Assembly: GCA_013396655.1 (NCBI GenBank)
Contig: WBMV01000030.1
Span: 236,984-300,983 of the forward strand
Origin: Campylorhamphus procurvoides
Lineage: Eukaryota > Chordata > Aves > Passeriformes > Dendrocolaptidae
Reading direction: 5' to 3'
Length of the DNA stretch: 64,000 bases
Position numbers and translations under genes: made by a program. Positions 50,673-61,554 of this stretch are shown piece after piece. Position 1 is the stretch's first letter; each line of letters starts with the position of its first letter. The notes under the pieces were generated by a model. The model had not been told where the DNA came from and made no database searches. It was given only the letters and a program-made list of their open reading frames with translations.

Positions 50673-51523
50673 TAAATGCTGGAAAAGTTATCAATGGTTT
50701 TAGGGCACCAGTAGTGTTTCTTGTGAAGAGTGCTAGTGCAACAGACATTAGTGATCTACTAGCTGCCCCTAGTTTTCATCTTTCACTTCTTTTAAAATGC
50801 AACATTCCAAACATTTCTTTCAAATCTTTACTGAATATAACATTTTTTATTTCTAAAAATTGTTAATCAGAAATTATGTCCTTTTAATGATGTTTTTTAA
50901 TAAAAGGAAATTGGATGGCATTTTGTTCCTTGAGAACATTCCATAGCACTTTTTAATTCTAGAGAGTTTTTGTGCATATTTACTGTCTAGTTCCTTGTAC
51001 ATACTTGTCCTCAAAATTAACAGAACCACCATACAAACCTTTAGAAAATGTCAATTTAGAAACACTTCTGCAGATACTGCATCTGTATCTGAGTTATTTT
51101 CTCCTCTTTATCCATTTTTTTACTACATGAGCATTAGCTTTCTGCTAGTGACTGATCACGTATCCCTCTGGTGAAAATCAGTATAACAGCATTTTTGTGA
51201 TGTTACAACCATTGCTGCAAACAAAGATTCAGGCAATTCACTGTACAAACAGAAGCAGCTAAGCTCTCAAGTCATGAAGACTTTTTTTCCCCCAGTAATA
51301 TTTTTAACTGTAGCAAATGAAACAGATTTGTCCTCTTGATATTACAAATAAGATTGAAGAACAAATAATTCTTTAAATAAAATATTTTATGTTCTGGGTC
51401 TTCCAGATCTCTAGATAAACTAAGTAAACCTCACAAAACACCACATTTCAGCTTCCATAAGGTTAGGTCATGAATAATTTATATTTAGCACATTGCCTGC
51501 ATTTGCCCATTCCTTTCTTTCTC

Positions 51524-51557
51524 TACACACAAATACACACACACAAAAATATATATT
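51524..51557. repeat. (CA)n/(TA)n microsatellite
   Basis: acacac runs interrupted by aaat, then atatata. Confidence 0.85.
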
Positions 51558-51589
51558 CTCCTCATTTACTCCTCTCTCAGAAGAACCTA

Positions 51590-52101
51590 CGTGGTGTACT
51601 CTGTCCAGCTTTTCAGCTCTCAACAAAGGAAGGAACTTGTTCAGGACAGTCCAGGAAGGGCCATGAAGATGATCCCACTGATGGAACACTTCTCCCCTTG
51701 AAAACAGGCTGAGAAAGTTGGGGTTGTTGAGCCTGCAGAGGGAAAGACTCCAGGGAGACTTTACAGTACCTTTCAGTATCTAAGGGGAGCTACAAGAGAA
51801 CTGGTGAGGGACTTCTTACAGGAGTGTGTAGTGACATGACAAGGGCAAATGGTTTTAAATTGAAAGACGGTAGGTTTAGGTTAGTTTTAGGAAAAAAATC
51901 TGTCCTGTGAGTGTGGTGAGGCACTGGAAAAGATTGTCAAGAGAAGTTGTGGATGTCCAATCACTGGAAGTGCTAAATGCCAGGTTGGTTTGGGCTCTGA
52001 GCAACCTGATCTAGTAGGAGGTGTCCCAGCTCAAGCCAGGGACTTGGAACTAGATGATCTTTAAAGTCTCTCCCACCTCAAACTATTCTATCATTCTATG
52101 C
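51590..52101 (+). mobile_element. CR1 LINE fragment, sense
   Basis: CR1 sense blocks in order: 'gtccaggaagggccatgaag', 'atgat' region, 'aagttggggttgttgagcct', 'gggagactttacagtacctt', 'aaatggttttaaattgaaag', 'tgaggcactggaaaagattg', 'agaagttgtggatgtccaat', 'gagcaacctgatctagtagg' and 'ggaactagatgatctttaaa'. The tail is 'attctatcattctatg', which is the 8-bp CR1 tandem terminator and gives a clear 3' end. About 510 bp, frames broken. It is head to head with the 50.5 kb copy. Confidence 0.95.
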
Positions 52102-52104
52102 AAC

Positions 52105-54105
52105 AATAAAACACACATCTATATACTCAGCTTTCCCCTAGGAGAAATAACAGACGTAATTGTCCCTTCACTTCCACAATACATTTTACATCTTATGGAA
52201 GTGATCTTTACAGAGCTACTATTCGTCATGTGACAACAATGGTAGGACAGCTGTTTCTTTTGCATCCTCAGTCTGAGTATACTAATGCCTTTAAAAGTAT
52301 CTATAAATGGACATCAAAAGGTCAACAAGACAAATTCCTGCTGCTTAGAGAACAGTGAAAATTACAAAGGAAATTTTATCAGGCATAACTCAAATTTACA
52401 ATATGCATGAGAAAAACAGATTCAAAGTGCTGATATTTTAATTTCCAAAATGTTTAATTTCCAAAGCATTTTGCTGTTGCTGTTGAATAGGACAAGACCT
52501 ATACAGAAAATTTTAGTTTTAAACATACCAAAGGAAAATGTGTTTCAGATCACAATAGTGGTTTCAGCCATAAAATTTGTAATATTTGCACTTCAAATAC
52601 AGATCTTGGTTCAGTTTTTATGTGTGTATATCCAATTTTTTTCAGGGTCTTTGATGTAGAGCCATACATCAAAATATAAATTTAGGAAAGTTTGAATTAA
52701 GGTATTTGATTATTTAATTACTTGCACTAGAAAAAAAATAATCACTGAATTATTGGTATGTATATATGAGATAATATCAAGTGTTGCAGACAGACTTCCT
52801 CTTCAATTTACAACAGTTCATCTGTCTCTTGCTCTACTATAAAAATGGAAACAGACCCAAATTAAAGATTTGTGTAGAAAGGTTTGTGGAAAGCAAGCAG
52901 GACAAATACTGCTTAAACACTAGTATAAAATCATGTGTTTAGAATCTTAAGTTCTTAAAGAAATTACAGCAGAATAGTGAGGGATATATTCCAAAATATA
53001 TTAGTTGAATAATACACTGAGAGACAGTTCAAACACTCTGAACTGACTCATACTTAAGACATAAAATCCACAGAAGATTACTGAATTGGCAATGAAAACA
53101 CATTCTCTCTCCATGCAGGTATCAGTTATTCTAAAGTAGAATATTTAGAATATAGTAGAATATTTGCATAGCAAATAAGCTCAAATATACCTATAACCAC
53201 TAACTATGAATGGCCCCAGTGCATGCTTATTTACATATTCTGCTTCTAATAGCAGTGATAACAGAAGCACATGGCATAACTAAGAGCAATTATCTCATAA
53301 GGCAAATGGTCACCACCGGTGACTCAGGTCACCAGCACACCTGCCAGGTCATTCTTCTCAGGGAAATATTTCTCACTTCAATTATTATTGCTCAAATAAG
53401 TCCATGGCTGATAAAAAGTTGATCTATACTCAACAGAGTTGCCTTTTCACTGGACTCATGAAGCAATGCCGTCCATCAGCAAAGGTGCTGCCCTCAATTT
53501 ATCAAGAAAAAAAACCAACAAACAACCACAACTGGACTCTAACACTGTTTACAGAAACCAAAGGATTTTATCCATTTTCCTCTGGGTCCTGTGAGCCACT
53601 ACCATTACTGCCTGCCCCTAAGCATCCAGTCTTCCTTCAGCTTCATACTTTGCTTACTCTGTTTGTGGGTTACATTCAAGCTGCTCCTTGAGGGTTTGTT
53701 ATGGCCCAGAGAAAGTGAAAATGTTCTGAAATGGGCAAACAACTGCCTCTGCTGCAGGAAATGTTTTTCATTTACCTTTAGTTCACTTGTTGATCTAGGC
53801 CTCAAGTATTACATATTCATTCTATCTCTATGGCTTCTGTCCTCCCTAAAGTACTTTTGCTTCCTACTTTTTATTCTCACAGTGATGTGTTGAAATTTAT
53901 TCTTCATTCTTGCCATGACTGATATTTTTCCTACGTATAACTGCAACTGCTTTTTGTAATTTTCAGTTATCCTTACCCAAAGCAGATGTGAAGCATTGAG
54001 TAATCAAAATAGTAATATTTTAAACTAAGCTTGGAAGGAAGTACAAATGGTTACAAAAGATCCAGCACATATTCAGATGCTTGTAAGAAACAATCAAAAA
54101 TTGCA
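52105..54105. other. Unique AT-rich stretch
   Basis: Nothing recognised. A small direct-repeat cluster, 'agtagaatattt' twice with 'tagaatat' between, lies at 53,136-53,165. Confidence 0.5.
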
Positions 54106-54109
54106 GAAC

Positions 54110-54460
54110 TTGATCCATAGCATCTTTATCTGTGATGTTATTGGGGCTGAGTTATTTGCATGGATTTAGAAATTGTGCTCATTTTTGTGGGATAAATTGT
54201 TGAGATAACAACTAAGAACACATGGTGTTTAAGCAGTTAAATTATGAGGTAGTGTCACATCTTCTGGCACCTGCAACTTATTAATTTGCTGAGCCAGAGG
54301 CTGCATTTGGAACATCATTATTAGAAGTCAAGGAATGTCATTGCTTGAAGCTGTTTCTTTAAATATATTTTGCCATTAGCCCTTTGGAGCTGTGACAGCT
54401 GCAAAATTCATTACCACAACCTGTAGGGAATGAGTACAGTAAAAAGCCATCTACACAGAG
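54110..54460. promoter_or_regulatory. Putative conserved non-coding element (by composition only)
   Basis: A repeat-free block with octamer-like 'ttatttgcatgg', 'cttattaatttgc', 'gctgtgacagctgc' (containing CAGCTG) and 'attcattacc' words, and no coding frame. Impression only. Confidence 0.2.
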
Positions 54461-54464
54461 AACA

Positions 54465-55775
54465 AGATTTGTTTCATTCAGCTATATATTCTAAAAGTGA
54501 TGTACCTAGGCTATTTATCTAGACTTTCTCTTTAGTCTCCAGGCAGAAAAAGGTGCGTCCAGGTAGTCATTTACACTCTATGTTCACAATACCTTTCCTC
54601 ATATGGGAAAAATCATACATTGGAAGTAGTTATTTTCTCACTACTGATTTGGGGAGTTTACTAAATTAGATGCCTCCCAACTGCAGACAATAGAGTAGAT
54701 GAAATGACTTTCAAATGAACAGTCTCCACCAGTCACCTTATATTGACTGCTTTTACTGGCTGCCTTTTTCCATTGTGCAGTACAGAGAAATGGGGAAGAA
54801 TTTAGTACTTTTTATATGGGAAATTAATATTTGATATGGCAGATTATCTGATATGTTGTGGGAGAGAACTATCAAGAATATTCTGTTCCCTTTGGGTACA
54901 TCCAGAGACAGAGAGGCAGCAGAATAACAGTCCTTACTGTACAAAATCCAGTATATTCAGAAAGTTTTATGTACCTAGGAAATGAATTAGCAGAAAAATT
55001 AATGTGTGCTCAGTGACTCCTACAATGACTAATCCTAAATTTTTGCTCCTGGTGTTATTACTCTTATACTCTCCCAGTACAGATAAAAGACTATCTTAAG
55101 TGGCCACAACAAAATAAAATTAATATCATGACACGAACAATGAAGCATGACACAAAAGTAAAAAATAAGAGGCACAAAACAATAAACTGCCAGCAGTTAT
55201 TGCAGTCCACTCATAGCAAGGGCTGCAGAGTTCTGCAGTCTGGCACCCCTCCTTTTACCAGGAGGGGAACAACTTCTGTTGTCCCACTTATCCTAATTTA
55301 ACAGTTCTCAGATTAGGTGTCATGGTGTGAGCGAAAGCATGACCATTCCAACTGAAGTTTGGAAGTTCAGACAGAAATCCAAAATTTGCAAGGACACTTG
55401 GGATTAGCAACCCAGCTCATGAAGAGCAACAGCTTAGAAAAGACTACAAACTTCTACTCTTGCTGCACTTGTGAAAAGAAAGCTACAAAAGGAAATAAAC
55501 TGAAAGCAGGTAGAAAGTAACCATAAGGTAATTTTTTGCTAGTTCCTCAATAGTAAAAGGATACTTCTAGTAAATGAGAAGCATATCTTACATTTTAAGG
55601 CAAGAAATGCATGCATATATATGTGGAGATATATAAACACAAAATTCGTTCCATGGAATATGCTAGTCTGATTTACGTTCTCTTTATGGTCTAATCTTAG
55701 ACAAACTCTGCATTTGATAGTAAAACAAGTATTTACTCCCAGGAGCACAGGACAGAATTGTACAGAGTAACAGCT
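54465..55775. other. Unique AT-rich stretch
   Basis: No gene, RNA gene or repeat family recognised up to the LTR boundary. Confidence 0.5.
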
Positions 55776-56686
55776 GTTACTGTGTGTTGGGTTTGCATGG
55801 CAAGGTTTGGGCAGTGGAGAGCCACAGAACTAGCTCTTGTGAAAAGGTGCCAGAAACTTCCACCATGTCTCATGATGCCGATGCCACCTGGCTCCTAGAC
55901 AGACCTGCCACTGGCCTAGGCTCAGCCCATTGGCTACAGTGGTAGTGCCTACAGGATAACAGATTTAAGAAGGGAAAGAAGTTATTGCACAGAAGCAAAT
56001 AGCAGACAGAGAACAGCAGACTGAAAATATGCAAGAGCAACAGTCCTGCAGATACCAAGGTCAGTGGAGAAGAAATGGGAAAAGCTGCTCAAGGTGCTGG
56101 TGCAGCCATTCCCCTCCAGTCCATGGTGCGGACCGTGGTGAGGCAGGCTGACCCCACCCCATGGAGGTCTGGGGTGAAGTAGATGTTCACCTGTGGAGGA
56201 CTCCATGCCAGAGCAGGTGGATGCCTGAAGGAGGATGAGTCCCTGAGGGAAGCCTGCTCTGGATCAGGCTGCCGGCAGGACCTGTGGACCTCTGAAGGCA
56301 GCTGTCAGGACTTGCAACCCTGTGGGGGCCCCATGCTGGAGCAGCCTGTTCCAGAAGGACTGCACTCTGTGTGAGGGATTCACAGAAGTGTGTGAAGAAC
56401 TACAGACCATGGGAAGCACTCACAATGTACTTGTTCATGGAGTACTGTCTCCTGTGGGCAGGACCCCACACAGGAGCTGGAGAAGAGTGTGATGAGTCCT
56501 CCCAGTGTGGAGGAAGGAGCAGTAGAAACAATGACACCACAGCCCCTGTTTCCCAGCCCTCTGTGCCATTGTGGGAGAAGTATTGAATTTGGAGTAGAGC
56601 TAAGCTCAGGAAGGAGGGAGCAGTGGATGGAAGATGTTTTTAAGATTTGGTGTTATTTCTCATTATTCTATTCTAATCTGAGTAAT

Positions 56687-56692
56687 AATAAA
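56687..56692 (+). promoter_or_regulatory. LTR polyadenylation signal AATAAA
   Basis: It lies in the expected 3' part of the LTR (R/U5 region), downstream of 'gatttggtgttatttctcat'. Confidence 0.7.
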
Positions 56693-56837
56693 TTAAACTG
56701 ATTTCCCAAAGTAGTCTATTGTGATTGTGATGACAATTACTGAGTGATGTCTTCCTGCCCTTATCTTGTCATGTGAGCATTTTGCTGTATTTTCTCTACC
56801 CTGCCCAGCAGAGAAAAAGAGGGATAGGGCAGCCTGG

Positions 56838-56880
56838 GCTGCCTGCCTGGCAGCCTGCAGCCTGCCTGGCACCCAGGCAG
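56838..56880. repeat. Short 'gcctgcctggca' duplication at the LTR 3' end
   Basis: cagcctgggctgcctgcctg is followed by gcagcctgcagcctgcctgg. 'gcctgcctggca' occurs twice, a small expansion just before the LTR terminus. Confidence 0.75.
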
Positions 56881-56899
56881 GATGCTCACCACACACTGG

Positions 56900-59800
56900 C
56901 ATTACTACTCTCAATGTGAGTGAAATAATACACATACAGATCTGCCAAATCTCTTGCAGTGTAGTGGGAATTAGGCCTGTGTAACATATCTGTTGACCAC
57001 TGCCTACATCCCATGCTCCAAATATACCATGTGATAGGATCTCTTGCTGTGGGAATCACATGCATTGTTTCCCTTCACCTAATGCTCCTGATAGTGCACT
57101 CCAATAATGCTCCTTGTGAACTTATTTCAACAGGCAGGCAAGTTAGGAATTTGACATAGGCACTGAGAAACCCAGCAACAAAGACATCCGGTGGTGGTGG
57201 GTACTGCTTGACGGAAAGTACATTGGACTTAAATTTAGGTCAGCCTACACAGCTCTCAAATTATTAGAAAACAACATGATGGACTTGGGCCATTGTTATT
57301 CCTAATTCAAGGCCATAATATAAATTGGAACTTTGAGTGTGACAGTGTATCACTTGCAGACCTAATATAAGAACCTCTGATTTAGATGAATTTCCAGTTC
57401 CACATATCTTCAAATACATACAAATTTCAACTAGCACAATTTTGTTCTAATTACAAATTAAGAAGAAAAACCACAGAGCCTCAGTAAGACATTTCTTAGC
57501 TGTCACTGAATTATACAGTCTGGAAAGCTGTGGGCAACAGAAATATTTACTTTTGAAAAATCACTAGCATTTACAAAGGCTTTTTCTAGCATACCACAAA
57601 ATTTAACCCAAGACTCCTGCAGCAATAAAACTTCAAACTATTAGAGAATGGTGGATCATGGCAATAAAGCCTTATAAAATTTTCTGAAACATACAGTCTA
57701 AAATGTTTACCATTCCTTCAAGTTCATTGCACTCTGAATTTTCAGGTGGTTTCAGATATTTGTAAATGTTTTCAAACATATTTGTTGCTGGCTACAGGTT
57801 TCTTTATGTGATTAGCTGTTATTATGAACCACTTAAATTATGGTTTGCCTGAAGACTGGACAAAAACAAAGCATGCACACACACAGAGTCTATCTTGGAA
57901 AGCCAAGGCTGCTACTTGTTATAGCCAGATAGATAAGAGAGAGGTGGAATTTGTGAATTCTTGCTCTTCAAGGCAAATTATCTCTATTTCTAATATGCCT
58001 AAGGTTTTCAGGATGAAACAAATTGCTGGTAATTACTTACCAATATTGTTTACATTTATCTTAAAAAACAAACATTACGAAACCCCACAGTGCCTGAACT
58101 GTTGATTTTGTTAGTGTATTACCTCTAGGGGCTGTACATTATGTCACAAAAATGACAGTCTTGTAACATATATAACATGAACAACAAATACTATTTTTAA
58201 AATAAATATTACAAAGTTGTTCACATACATTTGTATGTCACTGATAGAAAATACATCATAAAACTCAGTGTCACACTGAAGACATTTGTGAACATACAGA
58301 GGATCTATGACTACTGGAGAGAAATTGTCTTTTTATACTCCTCCTTTTGTAACCTGATTAAACCAGGCTGGTTTTACATGAAAGTAGTGTGCAGTATAAA
58401 GGCATATCAAAAAGTAACTGGACCCAGCTTTATGTCAGGTAGTCACTGGAACAATGCACTTCATCTATAGCCACTTTATAGACACTGATTGTATCTTTGC
58501 TAAGTTAAACCTAAATCTCCTTGTGGTATTTTGAAAGTTCATGAGAACTTGATAAACTTCCAAAAAATAAATGCTATTTATTTGATCTATTATTAATTAT
58601 GGAGGGCCTAGAGACTTTTCTGTAAAAGGAAATACTTTATAGTACACTAGAATGCATTGGAAATCAAGAATAAACACTATTAACCCAAAAGCTATTCTGG
58701 GCTGACTATGTACTTTCTGAAGGAAAGGAAATCAAAGGGAAAAGAATTCTTCTGTAACAATACACTCCAGGTCAAGGTGAAGCACTATGGAAGAAATACT
58801 CTTAGCACTGGATTACAGGAAGGCTGGTCAAAATACTTCCCTATCATTATCAAATGATAAATGTTACAAAGTCTACAGTAATTGTTCTCTATATCATTAG
58901 AGGTCTCTAATTGTGTTTGGGTGTTTCTTCTGCCTCCCCCAACACTGACTTCAGCAATTGTACAGCAAATGTTCCCAGAATGTCCACAAACCTCCAAAGG
59001 GGGATTCTGACACAAAACTGTTTCTGCAGCTGTATTTTAACAAGACACACAATTTATGGAATAATTTGCATGCCATCTTATTCTTGGCAGCCAGAAAGCT
59101 CTAAAATGAGATTATGATGAACATCTCTACAGTTCAGGGTAGAAATGCATATGTGCCATCCTTTAACAGCAGCTCACAGATCTGAATCATTGTTTTTATA
59201 TCAAGTTAGCAAAACAATTAATGGGAACTTACAAGGAGCATAATTACCACAAATTTTAAGACTTTTTCTTTTCTTATGCCTTCCTCTATTTTACTGTGCA
59301 TGAACCTGTTCAACATTTATCTGCAGTCTTATCCATGACATCTGTATAGCACCACGGAGACACATGGAGAGCTATTAATCAAGGGATTAGTTATCCTGTC
59401 TGCAAATATGTGCAAAAATCTATTTGAAAAATTATGTTTATATATGATGATGCAAATATCAAGTCACTCTTGCTTTTTTTAAGGACACCTCTTGAAAGTC
59501 ATTGTACGCCACTTTTATGGTAACTTCACAGACTATATGAGTCATTTACATCAAAATTTTGCATAGTAAAGGCTCCACTTCTCATTATAGAAATGTTCTG
59601 GATTCATCATTGCCATGAAGTTCTAGCACAATGCTCAGAACACTGCCTGGTCAAGGCTTTGTATTATGTCAAAAATATTATCTACCCGAAGAATTTTTAG
59701 AAAGATTCCTGTGGAGTAGCTTGTAAAATACCAAAAGAAAACACATTGTTTAACATTCCAAAGCAAGTTACGTGGTTATTATGTCCTTTCAGTGATACTG

Positions 59801-61550
59801 TTGTTCCAAATGCAGGCTCCTTACCCAGTGGTGCACAGTACCAATTCATACACCAAGGCAAGGTATTTTTATTTTAATTTCTAATATGCTCAAAGTAGGG
59901 AGCTGAGTAGGAACCCACAAAAGGCTGGCTCCCTGATCATCAAAACTTTGCACTATACATTTTAAGAAAAAAGAAGATCAGCGTTAATTGGTTACAGATT
60001 ATGGATTTTTTAATTAATCAAATTACTTATTATTTTTTAGTACTCAAACCCTTATTTACTATAGTTCCCATGCTAATTAGTCCACATGTGCAGTTCTTCC
60101 CTCCATTTGGGTCTGTTTTGAATAGGTGGTCAATAAGTCAGTTGATGGATGTGATGTTCCACTTCCCAAATTACCTTAGTCAGCTCAGTTCTGCTGACTT
60201 CACTCTCGTGGCTCTCATCCAGACAGCCAATTCATCTTGGGATTGCCTTCCTTTTACTTAAAAGATTAGCCAAGCATACAACACTCACAATGCAATTGCT
60301 TAATCATAACTGTTTAGCTGTGGCTAGTGATTAACAATATTAAAAATTTGCAAAGTTTTATTCAAGTCTTGAGGGGCTCATCTCTCGAGGGCTCAATGTC
60401 AGAATGACTACACATGGGTTTTCCCAGCTGTCAGTGTTGACTTCATAAAAAATGTAATGTCTGATGATCTGAAAGCCATATTTTGAGAAGCAAGACTGTG
60501 CAGCCAGTATTCCCTTAAATATCTGTTGATTCAGGGTCTAACTTACTGTTTCAGTAAAAGTAGGTTACCTGTGGTAAAAATCATTGCTATTACATGAGGA
60601 ATTTTTGTTTTACAATATCCATCAAACCATTTTATGAGGCATATGGGAAGCATCCTTAGAGAACGTTTCAAAGAAATACTCACATGCTAAGCTATCAAGG
60701 AGAATTTGCTCATTAAGCTTCACCCTCATAATTTTTCCAGATCACTGTTTGGATACCTAGATGGACCATTCATGTTGCATGTTTCTGTATAGAGGAATTA
60801 AGAGATTCTCTTTTTCTCATATGATATTCTCATATTATAATCTCTCCCTTTACTACAGAGAGGAATTGCCATGTATAGAACAATTGCCTGTTTTTCTTGG
60901 CCCTGAGTTAGTTTCACATCACATAAAATGGATGAAATTAGTAAAGAATATGACCTTACTGAGTGGCACTCTCCCAAAACCTAATCTTAAATCTACCTAA
61001 TCTTAAATCTTGGAAAGAAAGCTGTGATATCATAGGAAAAATAAACAGAAGGTCATTACAAACTTGCAACATGCTAGAGGTTTCACAAAGGCATAATGTT
61101 AATACAGATTACCCCTGGAAATCAGACCCTGCAGTCTGAGTAAGAACGGCAGTGTTAAGAAGGTTGAAAAGTACAAAACTTTTTGTTTTCACAATTACTA
61201 TTTCATGGGCAACCCAACTGTACCACTGGATTGGATTCAAGTAATTGCATAAATGGCATACAAGGAGCTGTATCAAAATTACTACCCTGATCAGTTTTCA
61301 GAAGAACAGAAAAAGGTAAATGTAGAATTGTACAGCTGCAATGAGAAATTAATTATTCTGACACCTGCTTTTATTCAACTTGTGAGAGACATTACTAATT
61401 CACTGTAGGTTATATTTACATCCTGTCCTCTTAAAGTATATAATGAAAAAGTGATGGACTAGAGTACTTCTTCAAACAAAATATTATCCTTTGCAGTCTT
61501 TCCTTGCAAACTATTAAAAATATGATAGATTTCCACTGTGCATCTAATAT
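56900..61550. other. Unique AT-rich stretch
   Basis: No transposon or gene recognised. The minus ORF at 58,785-59,015 and the plus ORF at 60,001-60,261 look random. A 16-bp tandem duplication lies at 60,979-61,010. Confidence 0.5.
60979..61010. repeat. Perfect 16-bp tandem duplication
   Basis: acctaatcttaaatct occurs twice head to tail. Confidence 0.97.
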
Positions 61551-61554
61551 TGAA

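Larger units (their letters stand above)
55783..56893 (+). mobile_element. Solo LTR of an avian endogenous retrovirus (ERVL-like)
   Basis: The element starts tgttgggtttgcatggcaag (after tg) and ends ctcaccaca, a TG...CA structure about 1.11 kb long. Its blocks match an LTR family I know from many bird genomes: 'ctcctagacagacctgccac', 'ggataacagatttaagaagg' (TATA-like promoter zone), 'gataccaaggtcagtg', repeated 'gcaggacctgtgg/gcaggacttgcaa' modules, a polyadenylation signal AATAAA at 56,687-56,692, and the U5-like 'gtgacaattactgagtgatg'. No internal retroviral genes flank it, so it is a solo LTR left by LTR-LTR recombination. The flanks are tactg (55,778-55,782) and cactg (56,894-56,898), a 5-bp target duplication with one mismatch. 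Class III (ERVL) is the likely assignment, by memory of the family. The many ORFs across it are non-coding. Confidence 0.88.

Noticed and set aside
55870..56984. Cluster of 60-80 codon ORFs on both strands
   Set aside because: They lie inside the solo LTR, which is non-coding.
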